Shown here: piece after piece, positions 23,101-35,062 of the stretch
Numbering within the stretch: position 1 is the stretch's first letter
Layout of the letters: each line of letters starts with the position of its first letter
DNA from: Themeda triandra
Lineage: Eukaryota; Streptophyta; Magnoliopsida; Poales; Poaceae
NCBI GenBank assembly: GCA_018135685.1
Contig: JAENPR010000104.1
Span: 992,001-1,056,000, forward strand
Reading direction: 5' to 3'
DNA length: 64,000 bases
Notes under the pieces: generated by a model
Seen by the model: only the letters and a program-made list of their open reading frames with translations
Told to the model about the DNA's origin: nothing
Databases searched by the model: none
Translations under genes and position numbers: made by a program

Positions 23101-26100
23101 TATATGTGTAAGACTGGGATGGGTGCCCATTCAACCTCTTCCTGAATCTCTTCAGTTACATCTTTTGGAGCTGTAAGTGTTCTTCACTGTCCATACCGTT
23201 TAGGTCATTTATGGATTTTTGGCATTTCGGTTTAATCTGATTCCACCACTTTCCTTTTTGGCTCTCACAGATATCCTATCTTGGAAACTATACAAAAGTA
23301 TCTTTGGCCTCGCCTTTGTAAACTCGATCAACAGACACTGTGAGTCACACAAAAACACTTTGATTCAAAGTGTGAATACCACACACACACACACAAACAT
23401 TTGGTTCAAAGTGTGAATAATATTTGGTTTTCCAAATCGATGTGAATTGCATTTTCATATCATGCATAATTAAGTTCCACAAGTAATAATTACCAATATT
23501 ATCAATTTTTCACAGGTATGAGCTACATTATCAGATGATTACATTTGGAAAGGTACTTAATGAGGATCTGTCTTCTGAAACTAGCTGAATAGGATAGGTT
23601 ATGCATTTGTGCAACCAAATATGACTTTTCAGTTGTATATTCATTATATAACTGTAATGCCTCTAATTTAAAATAAAATTGTGCTTACTATAAGACTTTA
23701 ATTCCTATGATTAATATATACTTATATTTGTTATAGAACTTAATTTAAGGTCTTAAGCTACAAGAGTTGTAGATATTTCTATTTTTTTCTTTTTGTCTCA
23801 GCTCAGACTTGAATTTTGAATCCCAAAATAAGAGGTGCCTTGAGTCCCACTTGTTGCTTTTATATGTAGATATAAAGACCTTTTTACAATCAACCGTGCA
23901 GGTCTTTTGTACCAAAAGCAAGCCAAATTGCAATGCATGCCCAATGAGGAGTGAGTGCAAGCATTTTGCAAGTGCTTTTGCAAGGTACTGTTACACTTTC
24001 TGTACACCTTCAACCATACTGCCACAGTAGCTTATACTCATAGAAAAGAGCTTTGTTGGGGCAACTGCTGAACCTAAAGACCCACCAACTCGCCTACATA
24101 GTTAACTTTCACAGTGTGCACACAAAAACCATGTGATGGGTCATGGGTTCCGCCATCCATTGGCTGAGAGATACTGGAATTACCTCCACTAAAACAATAT
24201 GACAATATATCCTACTGGCTCAGGGTGAAAAGAGCACTGTGCCCCCACCCCTCAGGTTCAATTTGATTCCATGTGACACTTGGAGTTGTGAATCTATAGG
24301 TCCTTATGCACAGACTACACAATCGTATCTATTTTGTATCTCAAGCATATTAGCTACTTCAGTTGATCTTGCTCAGGATTTTTACTTCTGTTTAACTGTC
24401 TATATTGACTATTTCTTGTTTTCTTTTTTTTTTATTTGGAATGAAGTGCAAGGCTTGCGCTTCCTGCTCCTCAGGAGAAAAGCTTAGTGCAGTCGAGCAA
24501 TCAATTTGCTTTCCAGAATAGCAGCATGCATACTATGAATTCGACTCACCTGCCTCGGCTTGAGGGGAGTATTCATGCAAGGGAGTTTCTTCCTAAGAAC
24601 TCAGAGCCAATAATCGAGGAGCCTGCAAGTCCAAAAGAGGAAGGACCTCAAGAAACCGTGGAAAATGATATTGAAGATTTTTATGAAGACGGTGAAATCC
24701 CAACAATAAAGCTTAACATGGAAGCTTTTGCACAGAACTTGGAGAATTGCATTAAAGAAAGCAATAACGAACTCCAGTCTGGTGATATTGCAAAAGCATT
24801 GGTTGCTATTAGCACTGAAGCAGCTTCGATTCCTGTACCGAAACTAAAGCATGTGCATAGGCTTCGAACAGAACACTATGTGTAAGTGGTAAATTAGATC
24901 TGTTTGGGCATATATCAGGTGAAAACGCATGACAAATCAGAGTTAAATTATTCCAGGAAAATCTCTAAAATGTTAAAAAAAAAAGAGTAGAGTGTCCTCT
25001 ATGAATGAAGAAGTTTCAAGGTAGAACTTATAGCTCCTTTTTTACGAACCATTGTGGGGGAGACTATCACATTTGCGATAGAAGTTCAACTTTGAAACTC
25101 TTAGACATTGTTTACACATGATTTATCATATGTAGTGATTAGTGAAGGCAAGACTAAATATTTGTGTCTTCTGCACCTCTCAAATGCAATCAAGTAAACT
25201 TGACATTTATTAGAGGATATAGAGCATTCCTTAATTTTTAAGCTTACACCCTTAATTTTTACCAATATGGTCCTCATAGTTATAGTGCACTTTTGCTTAG
25301 CTTTGACATGCACCACTTTAGGCTTAACATTGTTATTGTCTGTGGTACATAATATCATGCATCTGGAAGATTTATTCTTTACCTGCAATTTATGTGCTTG
25401 TAGGTATGAGCTTCCAGATGCACATCCACTTTTACAACAGGTGAGATGCTGCAGTTTCTTTTTTAAGCATTTCAAACTATAGTTCCTGATCCAGTAATTG
25501 ACTAACAGCTAGGACTTGACCAACGGGAACCTGATGATCCTACCCCGTACTTATTGGCCATATGGACACCAGGCAAGCGCCTTTCTCTTTAGTGCATGGG
25601 ATACACACTCAATTTCTTTTTCACTAATTTATGACTACTTTGCAGATGGAATAAAGGAAATAACCAAGACACCAAAACCATGCTGTGACCCTCAAATGGG
25701 AGGCGATTTATGCAATAATGAAATGCGCCACAATTGTACTGCAGAGAAAGAAAACCAATCTAGATATGTTAGAGGCACAATTCTGGTAATGGACCTATAA
25801 CCTAGCAATAACCGATCTGAATATGATTTAGCTGAAGTAACTGTTTATTTTTCCCTAGTTGCTCTGTAGCACAATAAAGATCATGGGAGTCGTGAAATAA
25901 AATTGTATTTTGTGCACATGTGGCCCCAAGCTCATCCTTTATTGTACTTAGCAAATTGTCCTTTTTTTTGTTGTATATATACCTACAGTTTGGTTTAGAC
26001 CTCAGAGTATGATCTATTAATTCATAATATTCACCTCCAAAAAGAAGAGCAACATATATTTTGACCTTATGAGCTAAACATTCATTTTCTGGCTAGATAA

Positions 26101-27180
26101 TATGGACAGATCATAGTATAGATAATGCCTATTGATTACAGAAATTCCATGCATGTTTCATCTAATGATAAATTACTGGAACATGAATAGGTTCCTTGTC
26201 GAACAGCTATGAGGGGTAGTTTCCCACTTAATGGCACTTACTTTCAAGTCAATGAGGTAAACAGAGTGACATCTAATGTCTTACTCCTAGTACTGCTCCT
26301 AAGCCTCCTGTCTCAATGGATACACTTCTTGTGACTCTATCTGTCCATTTACAGGTATTTGCTGACCACAGATCTAGCCACAACCCAATCCATGTGGAAA
26401 GGGAGCAGCTATGGAACTTGCAAAGGCGCATGGTCTTCTTCGGGACGTCAGTACCCACCATATTCAAAGGTTGTCCCACTTGCATAAACAAATCATTGAA
26501 ATTATATTTGTATTGGTACCAACTACAGTTGTTTTGATTATGTAGGTCTAACAACAGAAGAAATACAACAATGCTTCTGGAGGGGTATGAAAAAATGATT
26601 TCCTTCGTTCTTTCATGGCATTCTATTCCTAGGAAAAATCTTGCCAATTGTCATCAGACAGTTCTGCAGAATGCAGTTACTGTGATAGACCAATATTCTA
26701 GACCATAGTATATTCACAGTGTTTGACTAGTTATACAAGATTCTCATGATTGTCACATGGTGACTATTCAGTGATGAAGAAAATCGTTCATAGTCGCTAC
26801 ATGATTAATCTGTAATCATCTAAGTTTTTTAAGATAACCTGGGAACAGTAGAGGCATCTTGTAATAGTGAAACAAAACTGTCATTATGGATGCAGAGACA
26901 AAGGAATTGATGTGCATGCTTAATCATTAACTTACTTGTTCTCAAAAAAAATCATAAACTTACTTTTCATACACGCAAAGGTCATGAACGGAAACAGTTC
27001 TAGGCTTCTCCACAATGATTTTCTGAACGAAACAAGTAAACTGTGGCTGTCTACGCAGGATTTGTCTGTGTGCGAGGATTCGACATGGAGACTAGAGCAC
27101 CAAGGCCTCTGTGCCCTCATTTGCATGTTGTAGCAAGGCCAAGCGGCCGCAAGACAGCAGCAACTGAGCAAGTACTCTAA
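17121..27180 (+). CDS. ROS1: DEMETER/ROS1-family 5-methylcytosine DNA glycosylase (19 coding exons, one frameshift)
   Basis: A bifunctional nuclear glycosylase/lyase that removes 5-methylcytosine during active DNA demethylation. Proposed exons: 17121-17514, 17645-19765, 20309-20399, 20481-21360, 21433-21824, 22298-22377, 22730-22814, 23081-23172, 23271-23339, 23516-23552, 23902-23984, 24453-24881, 25404-25440, 25509-25572, 25646-25785, 26191-26256, 26355-26469, 26546-26584, 27059-27180. All phases agree if one base is added at 20816-20819, giving about 1778 residues. Seen: basic KKHRPKV region (about 305), domain A RVWNLLMGK (about 793), glycosylase start RRFSPWKGSVVDSV (about 841), helix-hairpin-helix GLGLKSVECVRLL with catalytic Lys about 1332, Asp about 1350 in PVDTNVGR (the 18-residue spacing of the family), the Fe-S ligands C-x6-C-x2-C-x5-C in exon 11, and the C-terminal VPCRTAMRGSFPLNGTYFQV block. 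As written the frame stops at 20841, before the catalytic core. The start is the first ATG after an in-frame stop at 17094. Assignment to ROS1 rather than DME is tentative. Confidence 0.93.
19890..19990 (+). mobile_element. SINE-like tRNA-derived insertion in intron 2
   Basis: TGGCTTAGTGGG (19899-19910) fits a pol III A box and GGTTTGAGTCC (19927-19937) fits a B box. The close spacing and non-tRNA 3' part suggest a SINE head rather than a tRNA gene. The ends are not defined. Confidence 0.4.
22074..22306 (+). repeat. tandem duplication in intron 5 including the splice acceptor
   Basis: TAAGGTTCTATCATTAGATG at 22074 recurs at 22205. Both copies run through CTACTGCAGCATAA to GTTACAG plus ATTTTCTG. 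The second copy ends at the true acceptor of exon 6 (22297/22298). The first gives a decoy acceptor at 22172-22173. Confidence 0.85.
24205..24300 (+). mobile_element. SINE-like tRNA-derived insertion in intron 11
   Basis: TGGCTCAGGGTG (24216-24227) resembles an A box and GGTTCAATTTG (24255-24265) a B box. This is a second candidate SINE head inside the same gene. Borders and target duplication were not identified. Confidence 0.35.
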
Positions 27181-28322
27181 TCAACAAAGATATCAGTTTG
27201 ATGAACATCGTGTTTATTGTCATATGATATCAATAGCTCTCGACCTGTGCATGGAATCATATTAGTTCCTGCCGGACGATAGCCATTCTTTAGGGAACAT
27301 AAACCATGGATGGAGTCCGAGACTGTTAATTCTGAGACGTGAGGACTAATGAAGCATAAGGAAGAACCAATAGTTTTCACTTTTCTGTTTCAGAGTTACT
27401 ATATGTAAATTATCATCTAGCTATCAATCCGTGTAATGTGTCTTTGCAATCCTTTCTGAGACAAAAACCTTATCAACATTTCATTTGGTTAACATTTGTT
27501 CTGAGTATTGGACAGCCTGCCAGAACTTTGTTTATACCTGTATGTTCCTGTTATCTGTACAATGGTTTAGTGACTTTTGGTGAAATGATTATGAAGATCA
27601 CCCAGAGTGTTGGGAGGGTTATGATGGTAATGATGATGATACCAAACATGCGTAACTTAGTAGTATTATAATGAGCAGGAAAAGAAAGATAGCTTAAGAA
27701 GCAAGAGAGCCTCACGTTTGCCACCTAAAATATAGGGATATATATGACAGAAAAAGAACAGATCAGAACCCATACCATGAAAAGAGCAGTACCTGACATG
27801 ATGGGTGTGTGCAAACAAAGAAAAAGGATTCAGAAGATTGCAGACTTCAAAGCAGTGTCTTTGCCTGTTTCTTGCATATTCTCTCTGCAAATGCTAGTTC
27901 ATAGGAATAGGATGTTTCTATTAAAAAAATTAGCTTTATTGCCATCCAGTACCTTATCATAACTTACATCGGACAGACGAGATAATATGTCAAACACCAA
28001 TACTGCTTACAAACAGAACTTGTTCTTAGTTTGCCACACTACATGATATACATCACTACCAAACCTAAGGCAAAATCGATGCAACAAAATGGCATCTGAC
28101 ACCAACACAGACGTGAGATTCGAAGCATGAACGCATACATTTGAACTTTCTGAGAGTTCCCCTAACCATGACCATACTGGAAGGTGTGTAGTTGTGTCTC
28201 CAGAAGGAATCACCCGTGGAACTTCTCGGAGGAAGGAACCATCCCCTATTCTAAAATCTGACACAGGGATGCTACGCCCACCAGCAGAGGGCATGGATAG
28301 CAACATGGTGGAACTTGGAGGA
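27181..28322. other. convergent intergenic/3' UTR region
   Basis: Holds the 3' untranslated ends of the glycosylase gene (plus) and the coiled-coil gene (minus), which face each other tail to tail. No additional gene is recognised. The sequence is AT-rich. Confidence 0.6.
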
Positions 28323-30561
28323 TCATAGCCCGGATCCAGTGAACCCAGAACCATAGTGAGACAAGGACAGAGCTGGCATAGTATGATCAGCATGGTAGCT
28401 TGACCATATGTAGGGTGGACTCACGGAGGTCAAACTGAACCTTGAACCATAGCCGTCCCTTGAGGCCATCTCATTTCTGGGAAATGAATCTGTTGGCAAA
28501 CGAAACAAACCAGCAGGACCTACTGGTACTTTCACATCATCATGTAGTAAGACCCTGTTAAGGTAGTCCGCTGGTGTTGCTAGTGCCAATATTTCCTGAC
28601 TGAGAGGGGTTGACCTGCTGAGTGAAAGTTCCATGCCGTTGACTGGCAAATCATCCGGTGCTTGAAGCGCCAATATGTTCTGGCTGGGAGGACTTGGTCG
28701 GCTCAGCTTTGCTCTGAGAGACATCTTGGCACGTTGAAGGGCCTCCAGCACCCCTCCTACATCTTTGTTTGAGGATTGATAAAGTTGTGTATCAAGCTGG
28801 TTATCGGTATGGTTATGAAAGCATGAGGAGCTCCATTCTGAGACTTCACTTTTAGGGGTATCACTTAGTGGGCTCCCAACTGATGATGTATTTATGTATC
28901 GCTCAGAAGATCGAGCATTCACATGGTAGCTTGAACCACTGTCTGAATTTTCATCTCCTTGACCCCTTGTATGTTCTGCATTTAGTCTGCTATCACAGCT
29001 TCCCTGTGGTGGCAGAGCTGATTTCCCAAGATTATTGCCACTTCCTTCTGGATAGCTTTTAGTCGCCAGCACATCCTTCCTAACCTGCAGTTCACCGTGG
29101 CTTGGAATTATTGCTGCATTAGTCACTACACAATCATGACCAAACCCATCAAATTTGCACTGTTCAATAACACTATCTTTGGCTACATTTTGGGGCAATT
29201 CTGAAACAGGGCCGTTTGGTAGACATTCAGAGGGACTATTGATGCAATGGAGATTATTGTCACTTGATCTTTCCTGTTCACAAACCACTTGTTTATCTAC
29301 AACCCGAGCAGTTTCTCTCCTCCCACAAGCAGCATTTTCAGCCTGGTTATTGTTTGAGTTAACATTATCCTGGAAGTTGGAGAGCAGAAATGAGTGCACA
29401 ATATGAAAATATCAGCTCATTTTGTTTTTTTATCCAGTGAAATGCAAGAACTAGGTACTAAATAAAAATCGCTTCATATCTGAAAAAGGAAAAGTGTGTA
29501 CCGTAGCTGAATCCCGGTTCATGCTGAATTTCTCCTCCCACTCCCTCTGAGCATTTTCTTGAGCCTCGAACTGCCCAATTAGCTCAGCCTGCTTCTCGAG
29601 GACCCTCTCCATCTCCCCATCCTTGTCATACACCATGGCACGGCCATCACGATCCTCCACTCCTCCATTACTCGACGACCCACGCCAATCTCGACTGACC
29701 TCGCCATCAAAATCATCAGTACAATCTGATCTCTCCTGCCCGTCCTCCATGCTCCCCACGGCATTGCCATTGCCGTCCTCGCCTCCTGTCTGAGATCTGT
29801 CAATCAGAAGAGCACGTGTGTGAGTGTGCCGGATAACTTGTGCACAAACAGCAATTGGCATGGAACTCGAGCAATGTGCAAGTGCAAGGCGTGGACCTCA
29901 GCTCCTTCCTCTTGATCTTCCGGCACGACTGTCCCGGGTGGTACTTGGGCGACGCATCCGCGGCGCGCGAGTAAAAGTATCCCCTCCTGTGACCGTGGCC
30001 GTGCCGCTGCCTTGGCTGCCTGCCCCTGTGCTGCTGGTGCGGCGGCCGCCGCCTCTCGCATTCGGGGCTCGCGGCGCGGCCTCTCCACGACAAGCCCCCG
30101 GCCCGAGCAGCATCCGCCGGGGCTCCCGGCTCCGACCCCGACAGCGCGTCCTCCGCCGCCGCATTCCCGCCGGCACCGGGGTCGCCCGTGCCGGCCTCGT
30201 CCTCCGAGCCTGAGCCCGAGTCGTCGTCCGCGGCGTCGTCGGAGAGGCGGGCGCCGAAGCCCTGGGAGTCGAGGATGGCGAGCACCTCGGCCGCCGCCCG
30301 CTCCGCCTTGCGGCGCTGCGCCGTCACCGCCCGGAGCTGCTCCTCCAGCTCCACCACCTGCAGCGACGTACGGGCTCGGTGACTGACTCGGCCGGGAAGG
30401 AATGCGGGGAGGGAGGCAGGAAGGAAGGCAACGGTTACCCGGCTGGCGAGGTGGTCGGCGCGCTCCTTGGCGGCGCGGGAGACGGAGCGCTCGGAGAGGA
30501 GGCGCGCGCGGAGGAAGTCGATGGTCATGGCCGTCGTCGTCGCGTCCGCCGCCATCCCCAT
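28323..30561 (-). CDS. uncharacterised plant coiled-coil protein (4 exons, about 641 aa)
   Basis: I do not recognise a named family. Proposed minus-strand exons are 30561-30439, 30357-29897, 29796-29502 and 29369-28323, with canonical GT-AG borders and consistent phase (1926 nt). The N-terminus has IDFLRARLLSERSVSRAAKE running into VVELEEQLRAVTAQRRKAE and AAAEVLAILDSQGFG, a coiled coil over roughly residues 13-75. An acidic Gly/Ala/Ser-rich stretch, then a basic His/Arg-rich stretch (about 140-190) follow. Exon 3 carries a second helix, MERVLEKQAELIGQFEAQEN. Exon 4 is Ser/Asn-rich and disordered-looking, with the twice-repeated pattern LSRxxPxSQxILAL (SRPSPPSQNILAL, SRSTPLSQEILAL), which may be a short linear motif. 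No enzyme domain, signal peptide or membrane segment is seen. The start is the first in-frame ATG, in GC-rich exon 1. Confidence 0.85.
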
Positions 30562-31982
30562 TGCCGAAAGCCGCGCGCCAAGCGCCGCGTCCTCACCGCG
30601 GCGTCCCTCGCTCTCGGGAGTCCCGTGGTGTCAGTCGCATCCAACGCGACGCGACGCGATGGTGTGCCGCGACCGACCGAAAGAAAGCCTACGCTTTGGC
30701 TTTTGCCAACCGCCGCCCGCGTGCCGCGTCCAACGCTCCGGTGTGGCTGTGGTGTGCCCTCGCGATCACGTACTCACGTGCTGCCGTGAATCCGTGATGA
30801 CTGGTGGTGCTTCGAGTACGTGGACGGGTTGGACCCTTCTGCTTTACGCCACTCCCGTGTAAGTGAGAGTGACCGACCCGTCCGGCCGTCCCGGCTATGA
30901 CCTAGTATGGCGCTATGTGTGTGTGTGAGTGTGACACCCAGTACCGGCAGTGCGGCAGCGGCAGCGGCACCGCAGTGCGTGGCCTTCAGGTGCACGAGGC
31001 GTTGGCTCGGCGTAACGTAGAGGCCATGCCAATATGCCGTAGAGTCGCCGGTGTCGGAACAGGTTGGTGGAGCATTCACCACAGTCACACACACAGCTGA
31101 TAGCACCGCTCCAAGCATGGCAATGGCCAAGAGCCCAAGACCCCACAGGTACAACAAGCAATCCCACTACCCATGGTCAGGAGTCAGGACTCGGGGCTCA
31201 GTACTATATGGTGCTCTACTTAAAAGAAAAAAGGATTATGCCGCCCTGTGTTTGATTAAATGATTAATATTGCCGCTCTTTTTATGAAAATAATTGCCGG
31301 ACTTAACAAGAATTTTTTTCTTATGTCAGGCTCATATGTTTTCTTGCACATCGACATTCTTGGACAAGCCAAATTTTATAATATGCTGGACTTGTACAAT
31401 AATGTGGAAGTTTTTTCTTGTCTTAGCCATTCAATTCAACCACCTAGATTGTTGTATATAAAAGGCTATTAGCTTACACCCTCCAACTACTGCAGCTTAT
31501 AAAAAATTTAGCTGATCCATACGGGCATTAGCCCATAAGCATAACTAGCTAATTATGGCTAATAGTTTATTATTATGGATGCATATGCTCAGACTATTAG
31601 TTTGGCTTTTAGCAGAGGATCCAAACATGCAGAGACTAATAGTTTGGCTAAGTTTTAGCTCTAACAATTAAACTTACTCGATCCAATGGCCTTTAATCTA
31701 TATAGATAACATTCAATTTATGATTCTTGAAGATGCCAACTGAGATATCATAATACCAAGGTCACCAGACATATACAATCATCATACATTGTTACCAACA
31801 TTATTACTGAAGATGCACACTCGTATGGGACCATTCAACTTAAAAATTCCTGAAGATGCACACTCGTATATCACACGCAAAATAGCATAAGTATGCAGTA
31901 GCTACTGACACTGTTATTTTGTGCACACCAGCAAATATTATGGGACTATCCGCGAGAGAAACTGGAAATGGGCAGCGGTGCT
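30562..31982. other. upstream region of the coiled-coil gene and 3' side of P2
   Basis: The first roughly 350 bp are GC-rich and probably hold the leader and promoter of the minus-strand coiled-coil gene. The rest is AT-rich. A stretch at 31480-31660 with repeated GCTAATAGTTT/CTATTAGTTTGGCT words looks like MITE debris. No gene is recognised. Confidence 0.5.
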
Positions 31983-33295
31983 TTAGTCGAACAAGCTCAA
32001 ACCCATATCCTGCAAGAAATTCAGCAAAGGTTGCCAATCAGTAAGGATGTAGCTCACAAAAAAGTGATTCATTGGATAACATAAAAGGGAACAACGTGGC
32101 ACGAATTAGTATGTTGCCTGTTGAGTGGAAATGTTAGGAGTTAAAATATATGTAGCCCTCTGCTTATGCTATGCTGAAAGTGAATGATAGCTAGACAGCT
32201 GATCACAATTGTTGTACCAAACTTGCTTGAAAGGAACTCCTTCAGGGACAAGAAGCAGACAAACCAAGTAGATTGTCCACCGATGTAGAACTAAATGATT
32301 TAACTATTTCAGGTGAGAGACACTTACATCATCAGACTCTTCATTCTCTTCAACCTTGTCCTCCTTCTTTTCCTCTTCAGCAGGTGCTGCACCACCACCA
32401 GCCCCAGCAGCCGGAGCTCCCACGGCAATTGCACCACCTCCTGAAGTCACTGAGGATAACTTTTCCCTTCCGGATGCAATCACTTCTGTTATATCCTTGT
32501 CTTTGAGTTCTGTGAGCAGGAACTCCAGTTTCTCTTCATCAGCTTCAGCACCAACTGTAAGGAAAACAGATATCCTTGTTAAGGCAAACAAGGTCCGGCA
32601 TAGTGTACAACTATAATTTTCCCACATAATTATCCCAACATAAGGGCTTTCCTCTATTGATTGCACTGCAAACAGAACAAACAACTTATTGTGTGGTCAC
32701 CACTTCCACAACGATCGTATCATCTATTCTAATACGTCTTGAAATCAGACTCCATACCGTGGCTAGTCACGCTATTCTAACTTGTATGTGATATGTCTGG
32801 GAAATTTGCCTTATTAATCTAGCTAAGAAGAGTAATGATGGCAGGGAATGGATCCTTTTCGCCCTCCATAGGAGGCCTTGAACAGATAGCTCAATTCCTG
32901 CTTGTTCCCAAAGGTTCCTTGACTTGACTAACAGAAGCTAACTTTAGCAACAGACCCCCTCAAAGACCAGTGCAATAGACTTAAACTAAACTAATCAACC
33001 TCAGCCACCTTCTTGCATGTGAGATAACTAATCAACTTCAGCCACTAGTGGACACCTTCCAGGCAAGATAACTAATCAAATTCAACCACTAGCAGTGAAG
33101 GCAGGCTTCTTCTCTTGTTGCATGCAAGATAACTAATCAACGTCAGCCAGTTATGACAAAATTTAGATATGAAGAAGCAGCGGTTACAACCAGAATAGCA
33201 GAAATACCTGATTCCAGAATGTTCTTAACATCATCAGCAGTGGGGGAAGTGTTTCCACCCAGAACAGCAAGCAGGTAGGCAGCTATTACCTTCAT
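31983..33295 (-). CDS. RPP2: 60S acidic ribosomal protein P2 (3 coding exons, 113 aa)
   Basis: P2 forms the lateral stalk of the large ribosomal subunit with P0 and P1 and helps recruit elongation factors in the cytosol. Minus-strand coding exons are 33295-33208, 32554-32328 and 32009-31983 (342 nt, 113 residues, the usual family length). The N-terminal dimerisation part starts MKVIAAYLLAVLGGNTSPTA and continues DDVKNILESVGAEADEEKL. An Ala/Gly-rich hinge (AIAVGAPAAGAGGGAAPAEE) and a Lys/Glu-rich segment follow. The C-terminus SDDDMGLSLFD is the conserved tail that contacts translation factors. The last exon encodes only DMGLSLFD. A splice acceptor lies just before the ATG (TTTTCAG/GATGAAGG), so a spliced 5' leader is expected upstream. 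Confidence 0.96.
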
Positions 33296-34583
33296 CCTGA
33301 AAACTGCAGAAATGACTAGAACATCTTTATCTTTAAAGACAAATAAATGCACTCGGATCAGCATATACAAAACATCAATAAGGAAGGAAACACATGGTGG
33401 GATTGACTAGATTACAATAACACAAGTCCAATTCAAGTAGGCATATAACTGGATCCATATCTTTAGTACTGTAATAGGTAAGTTGATATTCAAATGTGAA
33501 TCAAACTCAAAAAATTCCTGAAGACACACAAACAGCTCCATGGACCCTAAGGGTTTAGTCTCGGATTTAATCCAAGCGACCCCCACCACAAAAACCTGTC
33601 CCTACTCATCCTAACCCTCCCTAGTCCCTTCCTTCGATGTTAGATTCGTGCCCTGCAAGGCGCTAGCTTCTTTATCAGTTAAAAGAAAACTGAAGCAGCC
33701 TCCATACTACCACGGAATCGTGAATAATTGCAGAACAGAAGACATCTACCGACACGAATTTCAATTGGCATCCTGAAGCAGCTTCCATTCTACCACGGAA
33801 TCGTGAATAATTGCAGAACAAAATAGGGTCGTGCTCCCGATCGAACGTTCAACGATAGAACGGTCGTCAGCGAGCACGGCCCGGCCCGTTATCCCTCCCC
33901 GTAGCGCGCGCACGCACGCACACACCGCGCGGGCGCACAGAGACTCACCCCGACACACGCGCGCAGCGCACACACGCCCTCCCCGGTGCGCACACGACGA
34001 ACACAAAATCCCCCCGCTCCACCCCCCCGCCCGCGCACACACACCCTCCATGGCCACCGTCGCTCCGAAACATCGCACGATCATCCCCGAAATATAAAAA
34101 AAATGAAAATGAAATAAAAACACATATATGGTACTAATAAAGAAACAAAGTGTTAATGAGATTGAAACACCGTGGTGATGAGATTTGAAACATGAACTGG
34201 TTTCAATTTGAAACATGAGTTGGAACAAAAAAGCAAAAACAAAAACAAAAATGAATTGAAACAAAGCGAGAATATAAAAGAAACAAAACTAGCACATAAA
34301 CTAAAACAAAAATACACAAAACTGCAAAAACTGAAAACAAAATTAACATCTAATGCGAGCAAAAAAGAAACAGTGAAATCACTAAAGCAACATCTAACAA
34401 AGAGATTTGAAACACCAAAGAAATCCCGAAGAAACAAACCGAAGCAAATTGAGAGAATCCCCAAAGCAAAATCAAATTGCAGAAAAGCGAAACATCAATG
34501 AAATCCCTAAAGAAACATCAAACAAAGAGCAAAAGAAACAACAAAAAATCATGAGGAGGTTGAGGAGGAGGAGGAGAGGGCGC
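33296..34583 (-). other. probable leader intron of the P2 gene
   Basis: Contains a 50-bp direct repeat at 33690/33773, a CG- and CA-rich alternating tract at 33901-33985 and a strongly T-rich stretch on the minus strand (34080-34550). It lies between an acceptor at the P2 start codon and a donor at 34583. No ORF of interest was found. Confidence 0.4.
33690..33822 (-). repeat. 50-bp direct repeat
   Basis: CTGAAGCAGCCTCCATACTA and the following CACGGAATCGTGAATAATTG at 33690-33739 recur at 33773-33822 with two substitutions, an 83-bp offset. Confidence 0.9.
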
Positions 34584-34793
34584 CTACCTCTCGTCGGATC
34601 CACCGCCGCAGCCACTCCTCCACCGGAACCGGCGGATCCACCGGAGCCCGCCCCAAAATCCCGTGGGAGGATGCCGGATCCGCCACCCTCGACCCAATCC
34701 GAGGCCGCGGCCGCTGGGAACCGCCGCCGCCGCCGCCGTGGGGAGGAGGGAGGAGGCGGCGGGCGGCGGCGGCGGCGGAGGAGCTCGAAATGA
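34584..34793 (-). other. GC-rich candidate first exon with splice donor
   Basis: A minus-strand frame starting MPHFELLRRRRRP runs through Arg/Pro-rich and Gly-rich sequence to VAAAVDPTRG, where a good donor follows (GACGAGAG/GTAGGC). It may be the untranslated first exon of the P2 gene or the first coding exon of a lost gene. Composition is low-complexity and no family is recognised. Confidence 0.35.
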
Positions 34794-35062
34794 GGCATAG
34801 GAAGGAGTGGGAGGGAGGAGGAGCACGGGGACGGGAGGAGGTCGCCGGCGTCGTGCCGGGGCACGAGCATGAGCGGGCGACGGCGCACGGCGAGCTCGAC
34901 GAGAGGGAGAAGCCGGCGGTGAAGAGAAGAAGACGAAGAAATGTACGCGGAGCATCCGAGGTCGCTCGCTCCCCTTCACGGACGTGTGTGCGGGCGGGTC
35001 CGCCTGTGTGCGTGTGCTGGCGCGGTGCGTGCGGACGAGAAGATGGGCCGCGTTCGCTCTAA

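Noticed and set aside
34790..35062. Plus-strand frame of 90 codons
   Set aside because: Low-complexity Arg/Glu-rich translation opposite the candidate first exon; no support.
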